Shown piece after piece: positions 14,612-20,900 of a stretch of 20,932 nt of DNA. This stretch comes from a virus. The stretch spans positions 1 to 20,932 of the IMG/VR virus record IMGVR_UViG_3300032164_000088; one strand, written 5' to 3'. Both the position numbers and the translations under genes were made by a program. The notes under the pieces were generated by a model. That model ran no database searches. It was not told the origin of the DNA and worked only from the letters and a program-made list of their open reading frames with translations. Each line of letters starts with the position of its first letter. The stretch's first letter is position 1.

Positions 14612-14650
14612 TGAAAATTCGGAAATCGGAAATCGGAAATAGTAAATTCT
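14612..14650 (+). repeat. Heptanucleotide repeat tract (AAATCGG type)
   Basis: AAATCGG, AAATCGG, AAATAGT, AAATTCT units between the discoidin-like gene and the second M-like gene. This is the same subtype (AAATCGG) as the tracts at 17991 and 20167. Confidence 0.85.
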
Positions 14651-14660
14651 CGGAGTCTTT

Positions 14661-15170
14661 ATGGCGGCATCGGCGGTCATCGATCTGGCGGGCGTCGTGA
14701 TCATGTGCACGGCCCCCCATGCCCAAATCAACCTTTTCGGCGTGATAATACGAAACATCTTCATCCCCTACGTCCCGCCCGGTACTCCCCCGGTGTTTCC
14801 TGACCTGAGCGTGCCGGGGATCGCGACCCTGAGCCGTGCGGACGCCCCCGGCTATCCGCAGCAGCAGATGGCGGCGGATGGGACGGTCCACGCCCTGCTC
14901 GGCGAAGGGTCCCTGCGGGCCCGCGAGGACCTGGGCCGGCATCGCTCCTGGACGCGGTCGATCCGCTTCCTGACCTTGGCCGACTACACGCTCTTCCAGA
15001 CCTTTTATTATACCACAGTCTACCGATCGGTGCGGGCCTTCTATTGGACCAACCGCGCCAATGGCGAGCAGGTCCTGGTGCGGTTCAGTCCCACGTCCCC
15101 GCCCCAGTGGACCCCGGTCGAAAACCACAAGGACAAATTCCGTCTTGATTTCACCCTGATCGAAGCCTGA
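14661..15170 (+). CDS. Second gpM-like minor tail protein with LAGV-motif N-terminus
   Basis: 169 residues, with GGAG upstream. The C-terminal 80 residues align by eye with the M-like protein at 7023: 'TLFQTFYYTTVYRSVRAFYW' against 'AIFETFYRVTAHRSVRPFTW', 'EQVLVRFSPTSPPQW' against 'ERVLVRFWFREPPRW', and 'LDFTLIEA' against 'VDFTLAEC'. The N-terminus instead has 'AVIDLAGVVIMCT' and 'AQINLFGVIIRN', the same short repeat as in the preceding discoidin-like protein. It may attach the accessory fibre proteins to the tail tip by mimicking M, or replace M. That is inference; the paralogy is seen directly. Confidence 0.72.
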   Translation: MAASAVIDLAGVVIMCTAPHAQINLFGVIIRNIFIPYVPPGTPPVFPDLSVPGIATLSRADAPGYPQQQMAADGTVHALLGEGSLRAREDLGRHRSWTRSIRFLTLADYTLFQTFYYTTVYRSVRAFYWTNRANGEQVLVRFSPTSPPQWTPVENHKDKFRLDFTLIEA

Positions 15171-15179
15171 TCGAAGAAG

Positions 15180-15192
15180 AAGGAGAAACGAT
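15180..15192 (+). promoter_or_regulatory. Extended Shine-Dalgarno leader AAGGAGAAACGAT
   Basis: Same leader as at 4091; it sets the start of the first methyltransferase at 15193, opening the cassette of modification genes. Confidence 0.75.
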
Positions 15193-15801
15193 ATGACAAC
15201 CGCGATCGACTATGCCACGTTGCGGCGGCAATCCCACGGCCGCCTGGCCATCGAGGATATGCGGCTTTTGGTCCGGGCCTGCGCCGCCTGCGAAGCCCGC
15301 ACGATTCTGGAAATCGGGGCGGCCGACGGCGGCTCATCCGTGATCCTGGCGGCGCAGGCGGCGGAGCGGGAGGGGCGGCTCTATTCCATCGAGGGCAATC
15401 CGAAAGCCCTGATGCGCGCGAACCTCGCGGCCTACGGTTTGCAGGATCGATGCACCTTGCTGCCCGCCTGGTCGCCGTGGCTGGGGCCGTTGGAGCGGCA
15501 GATTCCGGCGCGTGTGGATCTTCTCTTCATCGACGGCCGTCACGATATTCGCTGGTGCCTGGCGGACTATCACTATTGGGAGCCGCGGGTCCGGCCCGGC
15601 GGCGTGATCGTATTCCACGACACGGGCGGCCTGTGCCGCGAGGACCGGGCCCAGCCGGACTTCGGCCAGCCCGGATACGTGCCCCTGGTCCGCCGGGCGT
15701 TGGCCATCATTCTCGCGACCGATCCCCTGGTCCAGATCGACGCGAGCGACGTTGTGGACGGCGGCGCGATCGCCTTCGCAAAGGGGGTGAAAGATGAGTG
15801 A
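15193..15801 (+). CDS. Class I SAM-dependent methyltransferase (Methyltransf_24 type), first of a pair
   Basis: 202 residues. SAM-binding motif I is 'ILEIGAADGGSS' (about 38-49), the ribose-binding acid is Glu67 in 'YSIEGNP', then 'LLFIDGRHD' (about 110-118) and 'GGVIVFHDTGG' (about 136-146). This order and the 'FIDGxHD ... GGxxxxHD' signature are those of the Methyltransf_24/cephalosporin-hydroxylase-like family, which methylates small molecules, sugars among them. It begins the run of glycan genes. The next gene overlaps it by eight bases. The substrate is unknown; neighbours suggest a sugar. A DNA methyltransferase is unlikely because no DPPY- or PC-type motif is seen. Confidence 0.8.
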   Translation: MTTAIDYATLRRQSHGRLAIEDMRLLVRACAACEARTILEIGAADGGSSVILAAQAAEREGRLYSIEGNPKALMRANLAAYGLQDRCTLLPAWSPWLGPLERQIPARVDLLFIDGRHDIRWCLADYHYWEPRVRPGGVIVFHDTGGLCREDRAQPDFGQPGYVPLVRRALAIILATDPLVQIDASDVVDGGAIAFAKGVKDE

Positions 15802-16387
15802 TGGTTTCCCGGATCTGGCCGAATGGAGTGCGGCCGTGGTGCACCCCGATGACGAGGGCAAATTCCGTACCCAGAGATTTCACGACTATTATCGCCAGAA
15901 GTACCTCATCGCCGCCCTGTTCGCCCCCGCTTCCATCGCGGAGATCGGGGTCCGCTGGGGCTATTCCGCGTGGTCATTTTTGCGGGCCTGTCCCCGGGCG
16001 GCCTACGACGGTTTCGATCTCCAGCAAGGGACACACGGGGGGGCCAAAGGGGCCGACACTTTCGACTGGTGTTTGCAATTGCTCGCCCGCGATTATCCGG
16101 ATGCCTCGGTGGCGTTCCATCGGGCGGACACGCAGGCCCTCGATACGTTGGGCGGGCCCTACGACCTGATCCACGTGGATGGCGATCACACCGAGCGCGG
16201 CTGCCGGCACGATCTGGATTTGGCGTGGAACGCCGCGGCCGCCGGCGGTTTGATTCTGGTGGACGATTACGATTACATTCCCGGGGTCCATGCGGCGGTA
16301 GATGCCTTTTGCCGGGCCCGGCCGCGGGCCGGCCAAATCGCCGTGCCCTCATTGCGCGGCGAGTATCTGATTCGAAAGGAGGACTGA
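15794..16387 (+). CDS. Class I SAM-dependent methyltransferase (Methyltransf_24 type), second of a pair
   Basis: 197 residues. Motif I is 'IAEIGVRWGYSA' (about 48-59), then 'AYDGFDLQQG', 'YDLIHVDGDHTERG' (about 123-136) and 'GGLILVDDYDYIPGV' (about 151-165). The 'HVDGDH ... GG.ILVDDY' signature is very typical of Methyltransf_24 enzymes encoded in polysaccharide loci. Its ATG lies inside the end of the first methyltransferase gene, after GGGGGTGAAAG, so translation is coupled. The two are only distantly alike and are unlikely to be a recent duplication. A sugar O-methyltransferase is the best guess. Confidence 0.8.
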   Translation: MSDGFPDLAEWSAAVVHPDDEGKFRTQRFHDYYRQKYLIAALFAPASIAEIGVRWGYSAWSFLRACPRAAYDGFDLQQGTHGGAKGADTFDWCLQLLARDYPDASVAFHRADTQALDTLGGPYDLIHVDGDHTERGCRHDLDLAWNAAAAGGLILVDDYDYIPGVHAAVDAFCRARPRAGQIAVPSLRGEYLIRKED

Positions 16388-17097
16388 TGGATTTGTATTT
16401 CTTCTGCGCGGTCGACGAGAATCCCACCTATCGAAAAGAAGCCGAGATCCTGATCGAATCCGGCCGAGTCTTCGGGCGGGAGATTCACCTGTACGATATC
16501 CCTACCACTGAGGTCTGGAATCGGTACAAGGTCAATCTGTTCCTCGCGGACCTGCCGGCGGCCGACCGGTATATCTACCTGGACAGCGACTGCGTCTTGA
16601 CCGGTCCCGGCGATTGGGAGGCCCCGGACTGCCTCGGCGTCTGTGACGTGCTCTACTATTGCGACGCCTTCGACCGGTCCCGCCACACGAAGGGATTCAT
16701 GCGGAATCACACGCTCCTCGTCGGCGAGAAAAAAGGGTACGACTACCTGGTCCAGCTCTATCTGGAGCATGGCCAGCCACCCTGGTGCAATTCAGGTGTC
16801 GTTGTCCTATCGGCCGAGCAACGTCTGCCGTTCGCCCGGGTCTGGAAAGACTGGATGAACCGGATCGATGCCCAGTGCGAGAAGGGCTTCATGGTGGGCG
16901 ATGAGGGGGCGCTGCTGGTGGCGCGGCAAGAGTACGGCCTGCCGCTGCTGCCGCCGCGGTTCAACGGCATGTGCAAATGGCAGCCGATCTTCGATTGGCA
17001 CGTCTTGATCCACGCCGACGGCAACGTCGGCGGTCCGAAACGGCAACCTTATCTGGATGCGATTCAACGCGTCCGCAATTTGAAGGAGAAACGATGA
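16387..17097 (+). CDS. GT-A fold glycosyltransferase with DxD motif (GT8-like)
   Basis: 236 residues from ATG 16387, which overlaps the previous TGA by one base and follows AAAGGAGG. 'YIYLDSDCVLTG' (Asp66, Asp68) is the metal- and nucleotide-sugar-binding DxD motif. 'WCNSGVVVLSAEQ' corresponds to the 'NSGvmli' acceptor-side motif of GT8-like enzymes, and 'HVLIHADGNVGGPK' near the end gives the C-terminal His loop. It would transfer a sugar from a nucleotide donor, in the cytoplasm. Neither donor nor acceptor can be read from sequence. The cluster position suggests priming or extension of a glycan on a virion protein or on the host surface. Confidence 0.78.
   Translation: MDLYFFCAVDENPTYRKEAEILIESGRVFGREIHLYDIPTTEVWNRYKVNLFLADLPAADRYIYLDSDCVLTGPGDWEAPDCLGVCDVLYYCDAFDRSRHTKGFMRNHTLLVGEKKGYDYLVQLYLEHGQPPWCNSGVVVLSAEQRLPFARVWKDWMNRIDAQCEKGFMVGDEGALLVARQEYGLPLLPPRFNGMCKWQPIFDWHVLIHADGNVGGPKRQPYLDAIQRVRNLKEKR
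17083..17094 (+). promoter_or_regulatory. Extended Shine-Dalgarno leader AAGGAGAAACGA
   Basis: Lies inside the end of the glycosyltransferase gene. Spacing to ATG 17097 fits the other copies of this leader better than spacing to ATG 17094. Confidence 0.7.
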
Positions 17098-17978
17098 TGA
17101 AAGTATTGGTACTCGGCGGCGCAGGCTTCATCGGCCGTCATGTTTGTGATCTCTTGATGCAGCGGGGCCACGTGGTCACGGCCTTCGACCCGGCCCCGCT
17201 GGAATTGCCGGCCCCGCACGCGGGCGTGCGCGGGGACGTGCGGGATGCAACGGCCGTGCAGTGCTATGTGGCCCAGCATGACGCCGTGGTGCACCTGGCC
17301 GGTATTCTCGGCACGGCGGAGACCGTGGACCGGCCCGGCCCGGCCATCGAGGTCAATATCCTCGGCGCCTTGAACGTCTTCGAGGCGGTCCGCCGGGAAG
17401 GCAAACTCGCGGTGACGATCACGGTCGGCAATCACTGGATGCTGAACAGCTACTCCATCACCAAGAGCTGCGCTGAGCGATTGGCCCTGATGTACGATCG
17501 CGAGCACGGGACGCGGATCGCGGTCGTGCGGGGTCTCAATGCCTACGGACCCGGCCAGAAGGCCAAGCCCGTCCGCAAAGTGATACCGAATTTCATTCTG
17601 CCGGCCCTGCGCGGCCAGGACCTGACGATCTACGGGGATGGCGAGCAGATCATGGACTTCATCTACGTCCGCGATCTGGCGTCGATTTTGCTGACGGCAT
17701 TGTTCCGCGACCACGGGTGCTACGACCGGATCTTCGAGGCGGGCAGCGGCCGGCGCACGACGATCAATGAGGTCGCCGAGTGCGTGATTCAGGCGGCCGG
17801 TTCCCGCTCCCGGATCTGTCACCATCCGATGCGGCCCGGCGAAATCGCCAACAGTGTGGTACTGGCGGATACGGAGACCTTGCGGCCGCTCGGCGTGGAC
17901 GTGGCGGGGATGGTGTCCCTGGAGGACGGTCTCCGGCAGACGATTCCCTGGTACCGAGAGCATCTGGCGGACCTGTGA
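17097..17978 (+). CDS. NAD-dependent sugar epimerase/dehydratase (extended SDR)
   Basis: 293 residues from ATG 17097; ATG 17094 is also possible and would add one Met. The N-terminal Rossmann motif is 'VLVLGGAGFIGRHV' (GxxGxxG at about 7-13). Then come 'GDVRDATAV' for the adenine end, 'VVHLAGILG', 'EVNILGALNVFEAV', the catalytic YxxxK 'YSITK' (Tyr119, Lys123), 'VVRGLNAYGPGQ' and 'MDFIYVRDLASILL'. This is the classic UDP-/dTDP-sugar epimerase-dehydratase family, making an activated sugar such as a 4-epimer or a 4-keto sugar. The length is normal. It overlaps the upstream glycosyltransferase gene and so belongs to the same operon. The usual catalytic Ser/Thr region reads 'TITVGNHW', slightly unusual. 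Confidence 0.85.
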   Translation: MKVLVLGGAGFIGRHVCDLLMQRGHVVTAFDPAPLELPAPHAGVRGDVRDATAVQCYVAQHDAVVHLAGILGTAETVDRPGPAIEVNILGALNVFEAVRREGKLAVTITVGNHWMLNSYSITKSCAERLALMYDREHGTRIAVVRGLNAYGPGQKAKPVRKVIPNFILPALRGQDLTIYGDGEQIMDFIYVRDLASILLTALFRDHGCYDRIFEAGSGRRTTINEVAECVIQAAGSRSRICHHPMRPGEIANSVVLADTETLRPLGVDVAGMVSLEDGLRQTIPWYREHLADL

Positions 17979-17987
17979 GGGGGCATT

Positions 17988-18719
17988 ATGAAATCGGAAA
18001 TCGGAAATGGTAAATCGGAAATCTGGCCGGCTCCGCCCTGGCACGGCGAGTTCGGCTGGGAGGTAATGAGTTGGGCGCCCTTCTGTCGGGCCCGCAGCCG
18101 CACGGGGCGCGTCGGCATTACGAGCTTCGCCGCCAGCCTGGCACTATACGCCGACTTCGCCTGGGAGTTTCACGATCACGGGGCGAGCGGCCGGAGCCTC
18201 GTCTATCGCAAGGATTTCGGCATGTACCGCAGCGGCGGCCCCGGCTTCGAGCATTTTCGCTACGGCGATCCGGACCGGGCGGAGCCGTTCGACGTACTGA
18301 TCCACGCCCGGGGCATCGGGCGGAAATCCGCGATCAATTATCGCCATTGGGATAGCATCAGTCTTATGCTCCTGGGGGGTGGGATCAAAGCCGCCTCGAT
18401 CGGCACGCTCCAGGACCTTATCGTCCCCGGCACGCGGGATCTGCGGGGCCTGCCGTTGGAGCGATTGATGGACCTCTGTTTAGCGGCGGATGTCACGGTG
18501 GGGTGCAGCTCGGGCGTCATGCACTTGGCCGCCGCCTGCGGCTGCGGCCTCGTCGTCTGGGGCGACACGAAGACCCGCTACCGCGAGACGCTGGAGACGC
18601 GGTACAAAGAGACCTGGAATCCGCAGCACGTCGACGTCGCCTGGCTCGACGCCGACGATTGGCAGCCGGACCCCGGCCGCGTGATCCGTGCCATAGAACA
18701 AATCAACAATTCCCCGTAG
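17988..18719 (+). CDS. GT9-like (heptosyltransferase-type) glycan protein with repeat-derived N-terminus
   Basis: 243 residues, ten bases after the epimerase stop, with GAGGGGG as ribosome binding site. The first 13 residues, MKSEIGNGKSEIW, are encoded by AAATCGG-type heptamers. The domain starts at 'HGEFGWEVMSWAPFCRA'. Near the C-terminus 'DVTVGCSSGVMHLAAACGCG' followed by 'LVVWGD' matches the 'SgxmHlaaalG.p.v.lfG' loop of GT9/GT-B enzymes that binds the nucleotide-sugar phosphate. It is shorter than full GT9 enzymes (about 320-350), so it may be a minimal or partner subunit. The stop codon lies within a 29-bp palindromic repeat at 18716, so the original C-terminus may have been changed. Confidence 0.65.
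   Translation: MKSEIGNGKSEIWPAPPWHGEFGWEVMSWAPFCRARSRTGRVGITSFAASLALYADFAWEFHDHGASGRSLVYRKDFGMYRSGGPGFEHFRYGDPDRAEPFDVLIHARGIGRKSAINYRHWDSISLMLLGGGIKAASIGTLQDLIVPGTRDLRGLPLERLMDLCLAADVTVGCSSGVMHLAAACGCGLVVWGDTKTRYRETLETRYKETWNPQHVDVAWLDADDWQPDPGRVIRAIEQINNSP
17991..18026 (+). repeat. Translated heptanucleotide repeat tract (AAATCGG type)
   Basis: AAATCGG, AAATCGG, AAATGGT, AAATCGG, AAATCTG directly after the ATG at 17988. It is translated as KSEIGNGKSEIW. Here, unlike most loci, the tract is downstream of the start codon. Confidence 0.88.
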
Positions 18720-18744
18720 GGGCGGGTTTCAAACCCGCCCGTAC
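18716..18744. repeat. 29-bp palindromic repeat, copy 1 (GGGCGGGTTT type)
   Basis: Ten-base arms GGGCGGGTTT and AAACCCGCCC flank a single C, making a strong hairpin. The 29 bp at 18716-18744 are the exact reverse complement of 19736-19764. It contains the TAG that ends the GT9-like gene and could serve as a transcript-end hairpin there. Confidence 0.9.
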
Positions 18745-18769
18745 AGAAACCCGCCCAATGGGGCGCCAA

Positions 18770-18783
18770 AAGGAGAAAACGAC
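18770..18783 (+). promoter_or_regulatory. Extended Shine-Dalgarno leader AAGGAGAAAACGAC
   Basis: One base longer than the other copies; sets the start of the two-domain glycosyltransferase at 18784. Confidence 0.75.
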
Positions 18784-20754
18784 ATGCAATTCATCGAAAC
18801 GATCGACGTGACCGCGCCCTTGCGGGTCCTCTTGAAAAACCACCAGGAATTGCTGGGGGACCGGATGGGCCTGACGGCCCTGGTCCGGGATTTGAAAGCG
18901 ACGTATCCGCACTGGCAGATCTACGTCGCCGTGGATGATGCGACGGTCTGGCGGAACAATCCGCACGTGGCGGGGATCGTCCTGCCGGGCGAGCCGGACC
19001 CGGCGAAGATCGACATGGCGGTCGACGTGGGTCCTTTCCGCGCGACCCAGTCCAGCAAACATAATGGCGTGCATTTCATGCGGGCCTGGAATTACGGTTT
19101 CATCCGGGCCACGGGCCTGCCCGTCCACCCCGGCCCGTTGAAGGCGGATCTCCATCTCTCCGCCGAGGAGCGGGCCTACCAGCCTGTGGCGGGGTCCTAT
19201 TGGGTTTTCAATGCCGACACGAACAACATGGGTAGCAAGCGCTGGCCCGCCGAGCGTTGGCGGGAGCTGATCCGGTCGCTGCCGGAGATCCGGTTCGTCC
19301 AGGTCGGCCTGGCGAAGGATTTGATCGAGGATTACAGCGATGAGCCAAACGTCACGAGCCTGGTGGGCCGGACGGACGTCCGGCAACTGTTTGCCCTGGT
19401 CGCGCACGCCGAGGGTTGCGTGAGCCTGATCAGCTCCCTGATGCACGTGGCCGGGGCCTTCGACCGGCCCTGCGTGGTCCTGGCCGGCGGCCGGGAACCG
19501 GCGACGTTTGAGCAGTACCCGGCCCACTATTTCATTCAGCGGGTCGGCCTGCTGCCGTGCTGCCGGGCCCTCGCCTGCTGGCACAACTCGATCACCGCCT
19601 GTACGGACCGGGTCGAAACGCCGGCGGGTCCCAACTCCCGGTGCATGACAACGATCGCGCCGGCGGACGTCCGGCGGGGAATCGAGCTGTACTACGAAGG
19701 CGGCCGCCTGGAAAATCCGAAATCCAAACATCAAAGTACGGGCGGGTTTGAAACCCGCCCCTACCAATTACGCGGCCCCCGCGTCCTTCGCATCGTGACG
19801 AACGGCAAATACCTCGGCGGGGCAGAGCGGTCCTGCCTGGCGATCGCCCGGATGTTCCGGGCGCAGGACTGGCAAGTGGAGATCGCGACCCGCCAACCGA
19901 TGTGCGCCGAGATGGCGGCGGCGTTCGATCCCGTGGCGGTCCGGACGGATCGGGTCTCGGCGCCATGCGACGTGCTGCTCTGGTATGCCAGCGATCAGGT
20001 CTACGACGCCCACCTGCCCGAGTTCGAGCTTCTGGTAAACGCCCATGCCCGCAGGAAGGTGATGGCGTTGACCTACAAGCTCGGCCGGGTGCCCGAATTG
20101 CCGTGGGCCAAGGATTGGGACGGCTACCTATTCCTGTCCAGCGCGATGCGGGGCTCCTTCGCGGCGAAATCGAAAATGGTAAATAGTAAATCGGAAATCA
20201 TAAATAGTAAATGCCAGGTCCTCGCTCCGCCGGTCGATCTGGCCCCGTTCCTGGCCCTTCCTCTCGGCTCCCGGCCGGGGGTCCGCATCGTCCGGCATGT
20301 CTCCCAGGGCGATGCGAAATGGCCGGGGGATACGGAGGCCCTGATCCGCGCCTGCCCGTCGGCGCGGTTCGAATTCATGCCGCCCCCGGTCTGGCTCGAA
20401 CCGATGGACAATCTCGGGCGGTTTCCCTATGGGGCCATGCCCGTGCCCCAGCTCCTGGCCGGCGGCAATCTGTTCCTCTACCTGCTCCCGGATGAGTACA
20501 CGGACCAGGGGCCGCGGGTTGTGGTCGAGGCGATGGCGGCGGGCCTACCGGTGCTTTGCCAGCGGCGGGACGGGTGTGCGGACCGGGTGACGGAGGAGAC
20601 GGGATGGTTCGTCCGGACAGCGGCCGAGGCGGCGGAGATCGTCAATACGGTGACGCCGGAGATCCTCGCAGCCAAGGGCCGGGCCGCCCGCGCCCGGGCG
20701 CAAACGGAATTCGATCCCGAAAAGTGGTACGGCGCGATCGCGGGGGGCCCGTGA
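18784..20754 (+). CDS. Two-domain glycosyltransferase, GT9-like + GT4-like, joined through repeats
   Basis: 656 residues. Residues 1 to about 305 are a GT9/heptosyltransferase-like unit: 'LLGDRMGLTALVRDLKATYP' shown in part (GDRMGLTALVRDLK), 'WVFNADTNNMGSKRWPAERW', and 'SLISSLMHVAGAFDRPCVVL'. Residues about 310-329 come from a heptamer tract plus the 29-bp palindrome (translated 'STGGFETRPYQ'). Residues about 333-656 are a GT4-like GT-B unit: 'LGGAERSCLAIARMF' at the start and 'DQGPRVVVEAMAAGLPVL' near the end, the E-x7-E-type donor-binding motif. A second heptamer tract is translated inside it (about 461-478, 'KSKMVNSKSEIINSK'). Likely role: adding two sugars in sequence. It could also be two ancestral genes merged by the repeat. 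Its stop is TGA at 20752-20754. Confidence 0.82.
   Translation: MQFIETIDVTAPLRVLLKNHQELLGDRMGLTALVRDLKATYPHWQIYVAVDDATVWRNNPHVAGIVLPGEPDPAKIDMAVDVGPFRATQSSKHNGVHFMRAWNYGFIRATGLPVHPGPLKADLHLSAEERAYQPVAGSYWVFNADTNNMGSKRWPAERWRELIRSLPEIRFVQVGLAKDLIEDYSDEPNVTSLVGRTDVRQLFALVAHAEGCVSLISSLMHVAGAFDRPCVVLAGGREPATFEQYPAHYFIQRVGLLPCCRALACWHNSITACTDRVETPAGPNSRCMTTIAPADVRRGIELYYEGGRLENPKSKHQSTGGFETRPYQLRGPRVLRIVTNGKYLGGAERSCLAIARMFRAQDWQVEIATRQPMCAEMAAAFDPVAVRTDRVSAPCDVLLWYASDQVYDAHLPEFELLVNAHARRKVMALTYKLGRVPELPWAKDWDGYLFLSSAMRGSFAAKSKMVNSKSEIINSKCQVLAPPVDLAPFLALPLGSRPGVRIVRHVSQGDAKWPGDTEALIRACPSARFEFMPPPVWLEPMDNLGRFPYGAMPVPQLLAGGNLFLYLLPDEYTDQGPRVVVEAMAAGLPVLCQRRDGCADRVTEETGWFVRTAAEAAEIVNTVTPEILAAKGRAARARAQTEFDPEKWYGAIAGGP
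19713..19764. repeat. Heptamer tract plus 29-bp palindrome (copy 2), translated inside the GT9-GT4 gene
   Basis: Heptamers (AAATCCG-like, AAATCCA, AACATCA) run into the palindrome at 19736-19764, the exact inverse of the copy at 18716. There is no stop in this frame, so it forms the linker between the GT domains. Confidence 0.9.
20167..20214 (+). repeat. Heptanucleotide repeat tract translated inside the GT4 domain
   Basis: Seven units in register: AAATCGA, AAATGGT, AAATAGT, AAATCGG, AAATCAT, AAATAGT, AAATGCC. It encodes about 16 Lys/Ser/Asn-rich residues placed just before 'VLAPPVDL', i.e. at the usual link between the two halves of a GT-B enzyme. Confidence 0.9.
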
Positions 20755-20756
20755 GA

Positions 20757-20788
20757 AATTATGAATTATAAATTATGAATTATCAATG
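20757..20788 (+). repeat. Heptanucleotide repeat tract (AATTATG type)
   Basis: AATTATG, AATTATA, AATTATG, AATTATC directly after the last stop codon. This begins the final non-coding stretch of the window (20755-20932), where no gene is seen. Confidence 0.82.
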
Positions 20789-20811
20789 GACGTGTCGTTT
20801 CTCCTAAGGCC

Positions 20812-20841
20812 GCGGCGGCTCGGGCCTGACCGGGCCGCCGC
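20812..20841 (+). terminator. Strong 12-bp hairpin, possible transcript end of the operon
   Basis: GCGGCGGCTCGG pairs with CCGGGCCGCCGC (one G-U) around the loop GCCTGA. It stands 58 bases after the last stop codon. No T-run follows, so it is not a textbook intrinsic terminator; it may protect the 3' end or be another repeat element. Confidence 0.4.
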
Positions 20842-20871
20842 TCGCTATATCTCGCCGGGCGATAAGAGGAT

Positions 20872-20900
20872 TCACCCCAGAGGCACAGAGGACCCAGAGG
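20872..20900. repeat. Half-copy of the CACGGAG-type inverted repeat
   Basis: CACCCCAGAGGCACAGAGG and following bases resemble one arm of the inverted repeat at 4002-4082. The partner arm, if any, lies beyond the window. Confidence 0.5.
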
